DNA of 64,000 bases from Anadara kagoshimensis (Eukaryota > Mollusca > Bivalvia > Arcoida > Arcidae): the NCBI GenBank assembly GCA_021292105.1, contig CM037857.1, positions 39,098,916-39,162,915 of the forward strand, in the 5' to 3' direction. Every line of letters begins with the position of its first letter. The stretch's first letter is position 1. The notes below the pieces were generated by a model. It ran no database searches and was not told the origin of the DNA. It saw only the letters and a list, made by a program, of their open reading frames with translations. The position numbers were made by a program, and so were the translations under genes. This document shows positions 13,086 to 26,100 of this stretch, one piece after another.

Positions 13086-13324
13086 ACCAAGTTTTAGATT
13101 TCCTCGGGGAAACATCCACCAGCAGAGATATCGACTCCGTGGTTAAAATTAGGTTTTGAGGATTTTCTAATGCATGATGTATGTCGGAATCACTTTATCG
13201 CTTTTAGTGCTTTATTTAGCAGTCAAATAAATTAATTGTTTTAAAATCAATCAATTCAGTAAAATACATTGATGGTTGTAATTTGGTTTATAATTTATTA
13301 ATTATTTATATAATAATCTATAAT

Positions 13325-13600
13325 CAATAGAGCTTGTTCCCACAGGGGACTTTATTCAACGAACTAAGTTGCTTGAAAACAAAATTTTTATTCAAAGATA
13401 TTGTAAGCATAGGCTTACAAATGCTCTCTGAAAGTTTTTCGGTCGCCAACTTAATATTATCGATAAATATGATGCTATTGTATCCAAAAGTACCCTGGAT
13501 ATATTTGACGTCCAATACCGAGTTCCATGTCTCTTTCATTCTAAATTTTGATTACACACATAGCTATTGTTTTGTGAAACTTAACATTTTGCAGTTAGGT
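13325..13600 (+). repeat. interspersed repeat R1, plus orientation, partial
   Basis: Contains gagcttgttcccacaggg, ataggcttac and ttgacgtccaataccgagtt. Confidence 0.6.
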
Positions 13601-13774
13601 GTGTTTGGCCACATATTCTCAATCCTGCAAAACATAACAATTATATGAGAAAAAACTACATGAAATACTACATTTAGATGTATCGAAGCTTTGTGTTACA
13701 TGTTACAAACTTTGTTAAAATAAATCACCTACAGTTTGTGTTATCAATCAATTAATTTCAATATAATCAAAAAC

Positions 13775-14000
13775 AAACATAATAATCCACGTCCGAATCA
13801 TAATCCAGAAGCAAAGTAAAAACTTTGGAACTGACAAGTTAGGTAAGACACGTGAACTCCCACCAGGGAAGTGAGACCGGATGCTACGGAAGAGTAATCA
13901 ACTCCTGTTTAGTTAGCTACACCCGCCACGTGTGTAATCAAAATTGTATGAAAGGAACATGGAACTATTGGACGTCAAATATATTCAGAACACAAAAACA
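13775..14000 (-). repeat. interspersed repeat R1, minus orientation
   Basis: Contains ataatccacgtccgaatcat, aaagtaaaaactttggaac, cacgtgaactcccaccaggg, gttagctacacccgccacg and ggaacatggaactattgg. A well-preserved copy. Confidence 0.75.
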
Positions 14001-14254
14001 ATAAACTATGAAAGATAAAATTTCATGAAGTATAAATGCACATTGTGCACATGTGACACTAGTGAAGGTAGATGAAAGGTGGATAGGGTTTACATCACCA
14101 TTTAAAGACGTCTTTAGAAGAAAATACATATTTAAAAAATGGGATGGTTGCTAAATTTGCAATAGTTTTTACTATTCCAATCAAGAATATTTCATTTATA
14201 TTAAGAAGTCGCCAGCTATAAGGAAGGATGTAGAAATGTGCCTGTGCGTTGACA

Positions 14255-14433
14255 TTGTACAGAAGGGTTCTTTATCGTGCCACTCCTACCGTGACACGGT
14301 GAAAGAACGGCGACTTTCATTTGTAATGCCGTGTGCTTGCGAAAGAACAGTCACTTTCAAGTCGGGATTCGAACCTATCACCTCTCACTTACGAAGCAAG
14401 CACTATTTCAACTGAGATATCGCAGTTGACTGG
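14255..14433 (-). repeat. tRNA-derived SINE
   Basis: The minus strand starts with a tRNA-like head: A box TATCTCAGTTGAAATAG and B box GGTTCGAATCC, then GAAAGTGACTGTTC and a SINE body reaching about 14255. Shared with 586-720. Not a functional tRNA because the arms do not fold cleanly. Confidence 0.6.
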
Positions 14434-14689
14434 ATGTGGACCCTTGCCTAACACTATTACTATACTACTGGTTATTTACTCGGCCAATGTTGCGAGTTTT
14501 ATAACCAGTTGTTTGTTTTACTTGTCTGGTCCTATTTGACCTTTTCTGACATTTTTCTGACATTGACCTGCATTGCAAACTCAATTTGGATATTATATGA
14601 ATGGCATATATCCTATTGAGCTTGAAATAAAAGATGCGACTGATTCTTCAAGTTCTGTTTCATATTTAGACCTACACCTAAATTATAAC

Positions 14690-15215
14690 GCTGACGAAAG
14701 GCTACATTCGAAAAGTTTATGACAAATGTAATGACTTTAATTTTTCTATTCTCATCTTTTCTTTTCTATGCAGCAACATACGTGTTTATTCTGCTTATAG
14801 TGTATTTGTTTCCAAGTTAATACGCTATAGTAGAGCTTGTTCCCACGACGGGAACTTTGTATAAAGAAGCAAACTGCTTACAAATAAACTGTTGACCTAA
14901 GGTTATTGCAAGACAAGGCTTATCAAGGCCCCCAAAAATTCTTATGACCGTCACCACAGTATTGTTGAAAAGTTGTATGTCTCTGTGTTCAGAATAACTC
15001 CGATTATATTTGACGTCCCATAATTCCATGTTCCTTTTACTCAATTTTTACTACACAAATGGCGGTTGTTGTTAGCGAAACAGGAGGTGTTTACGTTTCC
15101 TGAGCACCCAGCCACACTTCCCTGGTGGAAGTTCACGTGTCCAACCTAACTTGTCGGTTTCAAATTTAACATTGCTGATATATTGCGATTTGAACATGGA
15201 TTAGTATGTTGGTTT
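14690..15215 (+). repeat. interspersed repeat R1, near full-length
   Basis: One of the two longest copies. It runs from gacgaaaggctacattcg through gagcttgttcccacgacggg, caaggcttatcaaggccccc and cctggtggaagttcacgtg to gaacatggattagtatg. No protein is encoded. Confidence 0.75.
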
Positions 15216-15519
15216 TTTATTGCTTTGACGTTGTACGGTTTTGGTAACATTGATAATTGGTAAGTACACGTATTTCAGTTACATATATTTTGTTTGCTTT
15301 TAACTATAAAATATAAATATATAAATCTAAAAAAACCGAAACACATGAGTCTTGGTGACAAGATTTGTTAACAAAATATAACACAGGATCAAATGTAAAC
15401 TAAGCAGATTGCCAAAACTTAATAACACTCTGACTGGTTCATGTCAAGATTCCTAAATGATGTAGGTACATAACTATCGAAGAAATCCTACCATTACAAA
15501 TTACTATCACTAGTTAATT

Positions 15520-15770
15520 GTTGAACCAGGAATATTAAAAAAACAGGCTTATCAATTTTAGGGGCGTCATTGCAAATATTGTTGATAAGTATGATATCTC
15601 TGGATATATTCGAAGTCCTATAGCTCCATGGTTCTTTCATTCTCAATTTCGATTTTACATGTAACGAGTGTAGCTAGCTAATCAGGAGGTGCTCACGTTG
15701 TTGAAGTTAACGTGTTTAACTTAATTTCAATTTTTCTACTAAGCTTTGGAATTGTATATGGATTTGTATA
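15520..15770 (+). repeat. interspersed repeat R1, plus orientation, partial
   Basis: Contains ttgttgataagtatgatat, gtgtagctagctaatcagg and aggtgctcacg. Confidence 0.6.
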
Positions 15771-17095
15771 TTTCTTTTTGATTCCACTTATTTTACAACT
15801 AATGCTTCGTAAATACGTTAATTTAACTTTTTTACCAAACTGTGAACAACCAGTCCCTGCATGTTTATAATAATAAATACCATGTTTTTAATGTAAAAAA
15901 ATCATAAAACTGTCTAACTCTATTAACTTCAGCGTCTTGCCGAAAAAGATGAAGTTGCATGCAAATGACGTAATAAAAGGACAGTTGGTTAACAGAATAC
16001 AAAGAAGGGTCGATAAAATAAAATAAATTATACAGAACCTCACCGGGATACAATAAAAAACTAGATCACAATAAAATAGTACTACCTTTAGCCAATCCCA
16101 TGATTTACGAAATCGCCCACTTCTAAATGACCACACGGACAATAAATGATGAATAATTAAGGAGAATATATTAATGAATGATCGAATGATCACAAGAAAT
16201 ACACAATTTAAACCTTATACTTACAGACCACCAGCAATATTGCGATATAGTTTTCCGTCTTAATAGAAAAAACGTAAAGTTAGGATTTCAAATTTTGAAA
16301 TAGATTAGTCCTGAATACATATAAAAAATAACAAACAAAATTTAACAAGATAATGAAAGAAGGTTTCAAAAATGCTTGATGATCCAACACCATTGCTTAT
16401 TACGAATGCATAGCATACTATGGCGATTTTATTAGAAATATCCAACCATGTAATCAATCACTAAAACATTCAATACACCTAAATGAGTTTCAAAGCTAAT
16501 AACTGAAGCACAATCTATAGTCGTGCTGCTTTGTACACACCAATTGCACAATATTTAGCGTAAATTTCCATTTGTATGATTATAGAGCGGTTACAGAAAA
16601 AACATCTGACGTAACTTATTTAACAACTGATAGCCAATAAATAAGTAAATTTCTATAAACACCTGTTTATCCTTATATATTGTTTAGAGGTAGTTAAAGT
16701 GACATTGGTTGAATAAGTCTGACTGTTATTAAACAGATATTATAATATATTTCTCCAGAATTATAATTTGTATTTGAATGACTGGCATTCATAATATGAA
16801 TGTAGTTATATGCCGAAATAACCCGCACCTAAATGTAGGCAAAATGGTCACGTGATTTTACAATACATTTATTACCAAATTAAAAAACATAACAGACAAC
16901 AACAATTTAAACAAAAATTAACACAGAAAAATGATATTACGTAAAAAAGTAAAAAAAATATCTTTAACAAAGATATAAATCTTCTGTACCAATGTCTGCA
17001 TGACTCCTACTGTCGTAGAATATCAAGGAAGAGTTACATAAAGTTAAAGAAAGTACCAATCATCATCGGTGTTATAAAGCAGACATGTATGCATA
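15771..17095. other. region 3' of gene A, no gene
   Basis: AT-rich DNA. Overlapping open stretches on the minus strand at 15865-16193 show hydrophobic runs but no start context, splice sites or domain that I recognise. The gene A 3' UTR probably covers the right end. Confidence 0.4.
16868..16873 (-). terminator. possible poly(A) signal of gene A
   Basis: AATAAA on the minus strand, about 220 bases 3' of the gene A stop. In DNA this AT-rich the hexamer is common, so this is only a candidate. Confidence 0.3.
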
Positions 17096-17195
17096 TTACC
17101 AAACATGACATCTGTTTTTAAACACATAGGGAGAATAATTTGTGCACGAAAACGCTTCTTTGAAATATGATGAATCGCTCAAAGCACCTTTAATC
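17096..17195 (-). CDS. gene A exon 18, C terminus and stop
   Basis: Reads IKGALSDSSYFKEAFSC and ends NRCHVW then TAA at 17098-17096. The terminal C..W is diagnostic for M13. AATAAA occurs at 16873-16868 about 220 bases beyond the stop and is a possible poly(A) signal. Confidence 0.93.
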
Positions 17196-20100
17196 CTGCA
17201 AATAGAAAAAGTAAATTGTTTACAAAATACTAGAGGAAAATTTATTTTCTCATTGTCATCAAATACAAACATAACAATCCGTGTCCAAATTACAATCCAG
17301 ATGCAAAGTAAAACTTTGAAACTGACACGTTAGGTTAAACACGTGACCTCCCAGCAGAAAAAGAGACCAGGTGCTCCAGAAGGGTAAGCACCTCCTGTTT
17401 AGCTAGCTACATCAACCACATCAATAAAATGACTTCATGGTGTATACTCTATAGTGTATATTTTGTGACAGTTTTTTTACATGCTGTATGTAAAAATGTT
17501 TTTAAACCAAGTTGATAGAAAAAAAGCCAAAGGGAAATAAGTCAATTTAGCTGAAAAATTATACGAATATAAATAAATTAATCTTGAACTATGAACTACA
17601 TTCTGTTTTAAAATTTAAGATCAGCCAGGTAGTATTATATCATGAGGGGTTTTACTGGATCACGTCTTTCCACAAAATGTTAATACAGAAATAACAATAG
17701 ATATGGGTAATGTTTACATAGGGTATTCCAGGAATATCGTAAATTTTATTAAGCAACGTCACCAAGTTTTGCGTCTGCTGGAACTATTGGTTTGCACTTA
17801 TCTTCTTAGTATATATCAAAACATCATTTATAAACATCTCAAATTATTCTTATAAATGATGTAATATAATGAAAAGGTCTTTAGATCAATAAAATCGTAA
17901 TGCAGAAAATACACTTTAAATGCAAAAGCGTCTTACAAAAGCATAGCTTTTTGTTATTTTACTATTTCTCTATGCCTACTGAGATGATTTCATGTTTATT
18001 ACTATTTTGGTGTAACTGAATCCTGGTGCTTGAAAAATATAACAAAAGTCTAAAACCTAACGTTTTTAACCCGAGAGTCATTTTTACATCTGGATGTTCA
18101 AATGGAAAGCAAATGTCCAGTTACTAGTCATATTTAAGTGAGACTCCAACCTTTAGTGTTGGGTCCGTATTGATTCATAGAACACGTGGTTTATTGGTAT
18201 ATTGTTATATTATAGAAATGGAATTTTATTAAAACATTAATTTCATCTCATATGAATTTTTAAACAACAAGTTAACAATTTTAACGAGAATGTAATAGTA
18301 GGAAGTAAAAAATTACATCGCTATGACATTGGAATTCAAATGTCTTCTTACGTCTTCCATAAAAAGATGACGTCACTGAGAGCCAATCCATTCATACAAA
18401 CGTAACAGAAAAGATGCGACCAATCAAAATATTTGAAACACAGGAAAACTGAATTATAGTTACCTTAATGGCCCCGGACTGTGTGTGCTTACTAAACTTC
18501 TTAAACCATCCGTTGTAAATTTTTCACAAAAAATCTGAAATAATAAACAGAAAACGTTATCGATTAAATACTGCATGGCAAAAAACGTTATTGGCAATAG
18601 ACGAAAAAAAAGTTTTAATAAATAATTAAAAACGACAATTCATTGGATGAATATAGTTTGATCCGAAAATCCCATTCTTAAAATGGACAAAAATGACAAA
18701 CAAACCTTCAGTTATCACCAAAGTGAGTTGCTCGACTATGTATTGAATTGCAGTTCATTATGATTAAGAGAAATATATCACATTGAAACAACGAATAGAA
18801 ATTGAAACCTCCAGAACAATTTTGAATTTCTGTACGAAACACAACGTTACCCTAAAAATACAAGTAATATCACAATATAATTATTTTTACTTCGCTACCT
18901 AATTTTAGCCAACGATTTACTGCCTAAAGAAGAGGGTGAATTGAAAATTGGTGTTTTGAAATTGCATATCAATGCTCTGAAAGTAACTTAAATGAGAAAA
19001 AAACATTATGTGAAAAATTATTAGATTACAATATTATAATCAAAAAATAAAATACTAAAATGTTTTGCGTTAAAAAGATTACATCATCGAGATTATAGAA
19101 CATTACAAAATCGACTTTGTAAAAGAAGTATCTGAATTATGGTTGTTATAAAATGTGCAATAGTATAAAATCATTCTTAAACAATTTTTAGAATTTTTCT
19201 ACGATACGAAACGGAAATCAAATCCATGTTTTTGTCAAAGATGTACGAAAAAGGATGTTATTCGTATACGGTGTAATTGATGATGACGAAAAAATCCGTT
19301 GAAAATTGTACATGGATTTATAAAATATGGTCAACAATTCATTTAATTGTAATAAGTTACATATTTTTTATCAAATTATTAATAAAAATTACAGAATGTA
19401 ATATCTCTCTCTCTCTCTCTCAAAATGTACATTAGACATTAGTTGCCAGTTTTTGTTTTATCAAATACATACATAACAGTCCATGTCCAAAACACAACCC
19501 AAAAGGTAAAGTTAAAACCTTGAAAACTGACAAATAAAGTTGTGTAGTATATTTTTACTTAATGACCGTCATACATATTTATTGCATTTTAACAAAGAAA
19601 ATAAATATAAAAAATACGATTCTTCCAACATTCTCAAATTACGTAACAGAACAATCAGACCTATTATGTGGATAATCCACAAATAGTGAAAGAATGGCTT
19701 AACAGGAAAATACATACTTCGTAAAAGATACCCCTATGTATTTAAATACCACCGGTGTTTAATGTTATTCAACCATGCAGAAAGTTTATATATCATCTAT
19801 TAAAGGTTTGTTTTTTCTCTGTTTCCAGTAGATCAAAAGCTATTTTAGTGACGTGAAAAACTGTGAAATTCACTTTCTCCAAACATTTGTCTGCAATTCA
19901 AATAATATATTGCACATTGGCAAGTTCGTATTGGTAAAATTATCATTACCTGTGCAAAAGCAACAAAAAATAACCGATCTTCATTAAATTTGTGTGTTTT
20001 CATCCACCATACAGTTTCGTTGTCAAATTTATCCTTTGGTTTAAATAACTGATACGCCTTATTATGGTGATGGAATTGAATAAAATAAAATAAGAAATAA

Positions 20101-23100
20101 TAATGAACAGATTTGTATTAACAAAATGCTTGAACCAGTTCCTAAAATACTTCTAACATTTATGTTATCCGGCAATCCATTTACAACCAGCTCTGTTGTC
20201 CTCATTTTGCCGCTTTCACGCCCTTGATAGATGACTTATGATACTTGTAAATAACTGATGGATAAGGAGATGTTGTACTATATTGCAGACTTCGTCGTGA
20301 ATGAATCAATGAATATCCCCAAACATAGAACACCATCAGTTTTGTGGCATGTTGTGCCAAATAAATTTTCAGAACAAATTTTTCATTTGATTCGAATTAA
20401 AATTTGCTGTACTTTTACTTATCAAGATGACCACCTCATTCGAAAGAGAAGGTAGAATATTCTCATGAAAGTAACGCATCCGCATTTTCCAAGCATTAGG
20501 AATAAAGCTAAACATTCGAAAATTTCTAAGACATTCTTGGAGGGTTCTCCTTATTTTATGCAGTGTAGAAAAAGCAAAACTGTTATCGCTGACTGTATTT
20601 AATGGATGGACAAGAGCGCTTTGCTATATTTTTTTTATTTTATGTCCACATATGGTTTTATTGATGTTTTCGCTTACATACAAAGTTAAATAGAAAATGA
20701 AGACTAAGCTGGATGAAAAAACGTTTTAATTACCAGTCAAAGTGCCTTAAAATACTAAACTGGCACCGGCTATCAAATGCAATTCGACTCTTTTTATAGA
20801 GAGTCAAAGATTTCATTTTTATGCATTCATCTATACCTAAAATATTTTTACAGGTATCGACTGGGTGATAGAAAAAATGCTTATCGAATATGTACTGTAC
20901 TTACATAATAGGCTGCACGTAATCCGACTGTATCGGAAATATCTTCGTCGTTTGTAAACTTTGAATTACCCTGTTCAAGACATGTTTCAAAATAAACATA
21001 CAGAAACAGTTATAAATAAATCACCGTCATGTATTAGCTTTTTAAAGTTTTTAGGTCAAAATGGTATACTTCTAAAGATAAATATTAAAATTTTAATTTT
21101 CGCCACATATTTTACTCCTGGAACTGAAAATTAAAATATAACAAAATCCATTCAGAATCGGGTTCTCAAGTGTTTTGAATACAACTTTTCATCAACGGAC
21201 TTGTAAGCATTCAGTACCGAAACATAACACGCCTTTTTTATTCAAACGGTGATATGTATGCGTAATAGATTGGGTTGAAATGCGTCAAACATTCATATCC
21301 TGAAACGGTCTGTGGTTTAAATTTCGAAACATTTTGTCAGACTGAACTTCTCATTGTATGTAATATAATACTTACCCAGTATCCTTTGATATCAAACTTG
21401 GAATAATTGTCTATGAGGCATTGGGATTTTGATGTTAGTTTCGTTTCAGTTCTTACGTTTAACCAGTGTTCATACCTTCCATATTCATCATGGAACGATC
21501 CTATAAAATAAATAATTCACAGCTAATTATAACAAAAAAAACAGAGAGCAAGACTTTCGATCACTCTGTCTGCTGACATATTTTGTAACAATAATCATTG
21601 AAAATGACAATATAACAGTGATCGACTAGAAAAAAAAACATTTCCGATATTGATAAAAGAAGTAATTATTATGGTCAATTTGATGTTCTGGTACATTATT
21701 TGGTAGAGGAATATAAAATTAAAATAAAAGTAAAATAAGGACGCAAATATGAAATGCGTTAAGTTCTGTTCATTATATATTACCGTGACAAAGATTCACA
21801 AAGACACTTCGATGTATTATTGTGACTTTTGCGCTTCATATTTGTAACTCTTACATAAAATTCATTATGACAATATATCGTTTTGGCCATGGATAATGAA
21901 TGATTAACAATAAGCTAAAACAGCCAACACACAATTTTCATAAAGTTTATTATCTTCTCGGGTTTTAACCTTCCGCAAGTTTGAAAATCAGTTTTTTTTT
22001 CAATTTTCTGGTTGCGTTTTTAATACAACAATTATTTACCTGATTTACCAAAAGCGTGCATGATTTCATGTCCAATAATGCTTCCTAAGCCGCCATAATT
22101 CATTATCCTAAAATTGTCACAATAAAATTTTTCAATGCGTAGATATTTATCAATTACATTTTTTTAAATTAAAAAAATATTCACACATATTAAATTCGTG
22201 ATAAAGATTTTGATTTTATAGCGCATATACACCAAATAATAATGCTTAAATAGGGTTAGCTATAAATTTAAAAAACACACCGAATAGACTGCAATCAAAC
22301 AATGTGTTTACTATCATTTGAAAAAAATTATACCCTCTCAAACGAAGTGTAGGTATATACATGAATCACCCTGTCCCTCTGGAAGCCATGTCAGCTCTAT
22401 GAATGGATGTTTATCACGATTGGCAGTTGTGTACACCAATGCGAGTGGCATTCACAATTCACGCGTGTTGGTAAATGATAAAGGCCACGAGAAAGAACAA
22501 CTTGTCAATGTTGTTGACGGGGCACTTGTCTCCCAAGATACTGCTTGAATAAGGTTTATTTATATATTTTTCACTTTGACAATTAATTATACTTTTATAC
22601 AAAGGTACGTCTGAACACCCAATTTTATAGGGATAGATTTAATGTCTTATTATTAATGTTTCTTTATTTTTACATTGAAATTACACTTTAAGACAACTAT
22701 CGGTTCTCAAAACTTATCCTTTGTTCCAAATATTTGTGCTGATAAATATATAAGACATTTTCACAACTATTCTCAACTAGTTATTTTCAGTTAAATCAAA
22801 CTTTTTTATCGAATGCTAGTGTATTTCCAATATTAAGGTTGTACAAAGTGCATCAGATTTTCAACAAATGAGATTAAAGAGCTGTTCGAAGTTTCAACTT
22901 GTGTATTGGTTTTGAAATTACTAATATGAATACTTTAAGCCCGAGCAAATTATTGTAGTAGCTCCATTGAAAATGTTGATTTTTACACGTTTTGCAAAAC
23001 TTCCATCCAAATTAAGTTTGTTTTTCTATTTTTTCCTTAGCTTTCAAAAAAATTGTACACGTTTTGTTGCAGTTGTCGGTGTGTGCTATTTATCTAAATT

Positions 23101-26100
23101 AAATCAAAACTAATAATTACTTACGTTGGTCTATTTGGAGAATAGAACGGTAACTGGAATAATGGCATTGGTATGTTTATGTCGTTGAAAAACAAGTCGT
23201 GTACGGCATTGACTGTGGCAGGAGTTAAATTCCATCTGCAATAAATATTAAACTAATCATTACATTATACTGATAAATCATTAATCAATGGAAGTTCAAT
23301 ATTTCATAACCGTATAACAGGTTATAAATTTGGGTCTAAAATAGTTTAACTTGAAAGGTGATGGTTTCATTGTTCATGTAATTGTTGTATTCCATTGAAT
23401 TTAGAGGTGTTTATCAGTATTGAAAAGACTGCTAGCTAAACAGGAGGTGCTTACCCTTCCGGAGCACCCGGCCTCACTTCCCTGGTGGAAGTTCACGTGT
23501 CTAACCTAACTTGTCAGTTCCAAAGTCTTTACTTTGCTTCTGGATTGTGATTCGGACATGGATTAGTATGTTTGTTTTTGATTATTCAATCAATTTTCCA
23601 AAAAGATTCATGAAAGCGTAAAGTGGTAAAATATTGTAGAATATTCTTCAATTTACAGTTATTCAAAATTAACAGAAATGAAATAAAAAAAAACAATTCA
23701 TATTCTTAATATTTAAATCTGCGTATTTTAACAATTAGTTGAAAAAAAAGTCGAGTTCTTGGTTCTCTTAAACAGACTTATAACTAAATTACTGGATATT
23801 TACTCATGTGTTTGTCAAGAATTTTATAATCAGTGATACAAATATGCTTTTGTTCTTTTGTTTTGCTAAGATGTTTCTATCATAAATTTGTATTGTGTAG
23901 TTTTCTCGGTCATGATGGATGTTGTTGAGTATATATCTTCAGTTAATTTTTTACGACGGACTCTCTTCTAATCGAATCTGAAACAATTTTCGTATAATTT
24001 TTTGTAAAATACGTGTATAAGAACTGTAAAATACATGTATAAGAACTGTAAAATAACTATATATTATGACAAATTACTAGTATATACCAACGAGAAGTAT
24101 ATATAGTTATATACATGTAGTACAATATGATATGTATTACCTATATATTACCTTTTTCGATTCACTGGGTTCCCAAACTTTGTTGAGATTTTGTTGCACC
24201 ACGAATTTCATTGATTCCACAAAGGTATAAAACCAGGTATAAAACATTTCAAACTACAAAATATATGGTAACATAAAGAACTATGAGATAAATAACATGT
24301 ACATGGGGTGTACTAAAAGTAGAAATAAAAACACATAAAAACCAACAAACACAACACAAAGTCACAAGATGCTTATCACACCAAATGGGCAAAGCGTATT
24401 TCAAAATCTTTACACAACCGCTGTGTTACTTACATGTGATGAAATGTATTTTTAATCATGCTCTACATTCATTCGGTCAGTGTTTTCATATTGGTCATGA
24501 GCATTTAAAATGATTTTATTATACTTTTGCTGACTTTTGTGGTTTAACTGTTTATTGCAAAGCGTTTAAAAGATGAATTAGAGACTGACTGGATGAACTG
24601 ACTTACCTCAATTATGACACCAACAAAAGGCTACAGTTGAAGCTGTATGGCAAAAGAGATGTTTACAATTTTTCTATTCTCAACTTCTTTTCTATGCAGC
24701 AGTATGCCTGCGTCTCCTGCATATGGTTTAGTAGTTTCACAATATCCCATAATAGAGTTTGTTCCCATTACGAGAAATTTATACAACGAAGAATGCTACT
24801 TACAAATAAATGGTTGACCAAGGCATATTGCAATCTTATGTTTGTAAGGGCCCCAACAGTTTTATTCAGCTATAACAATATTGTTGATAGATTTGGTTTC
24901 TCTGTGTTCAGGGTAACACAATGGATATAATCGACGTCTCGTAGTTTCATGTTCCTTTCCCTCTTCATTTTACATTTAGCGGATGTAGCTAGCTAGGCAG
25001 GAAGTGCTTACTCTTTACTTTTCCGGAGCACTTGGCATCACTTCCTGGCGGAAGTTCACGTGTGTAACCGAAGTTGTTAGTGTCAAAGTTTTTACCTGGT
25101 TTGGTCATGGAATAGTATGTCTGTTTTGGTTACACCAGGAATGGTATTTTTGCGATTATGAAATAGCATTAAGCAATGCATTAATGTTTTATTCCCATAT
25201 TGGCCAATACAAACCTCAGATGAAAGTTCGTCTCTATATGTGACATTCATTATTTCAACAGGATAACCTATTTTATCCACCATAAGGTCTATCTGAAATA
25301 AAAAGAAATGGTTTTTCTTTATAGTCATTTGTGATTTGAAATTTACAATAGTCTCTACAAGATTCTTTTGTAAACACTTGTCTTAAATATCGACCTCTCG
25401 CATATATTTGTGTATGATTCTTTCATTTAAAGAATCCGATATGGAAATATAGAGGATAATCAGCATGATTCCAAGTATATGTTGATTAGGAAAAATATAT
25501 GGTTTGACAATAAGGTGCCAATTGTCAAACGTATTTGATTTGGTAATGAATATATGAATGATGGTCTTAATCATTACGTTTTGTAATAAGTAATCACAAT
25601 ATGCTTTTGTAATCTCTCCTTTTGTTTGCATGTTGTTTCGTTTTCTTATCGAAATGAATCTTGCTATGAACATGTTTTTTAATTACATATTTCTTTCATT
25701 CTTCAGTTACCTTGGTAAAAGCTCTTTTCCTTGTTTCGTTATCAATCCAGGTGCCGTTGAAAATAAAATATTTATAAGCTTGCTTTATATGAGTTACAAT
25801 CTCTTTAACATCTTTTAATTTGTTTTCGTGGTCTTTGTCTTCTGTCGTGACATTACGTATATACATTGACCCAATAGCCATCCCAAGGACCTTATTGGTA
25901 CGTATCATACAGCGATACCAGTGATCGTATCGTAGTTTTGACCTTGAAATAAAGAAATCAAATATTTTTATTGAAATTATAAATGATGACGCAGGGTTAA
26001 TGCAAGTCAAGGCTTATTGGGTCCTTCAAAAGGTTTTATGGCCTCCATCACAATATGTTAATAAGTATGATGGCTCTGTATATAAGCTACCCCTTATATT

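Noticed and set aside
15865-16193. Overlapping minus-strand frames with hydrophobic segments
   Set aside because: AT-rich DNA gives Phe/Ile/Leu-rich frames by chance. No recognised family and no splice sites.
22318-22548. 76-codon plus-strand open frame starting MKKIIPSQ
   Set aside because: In an intron of gene A on the opposite strand, with no domain and no regulatory or splice context.
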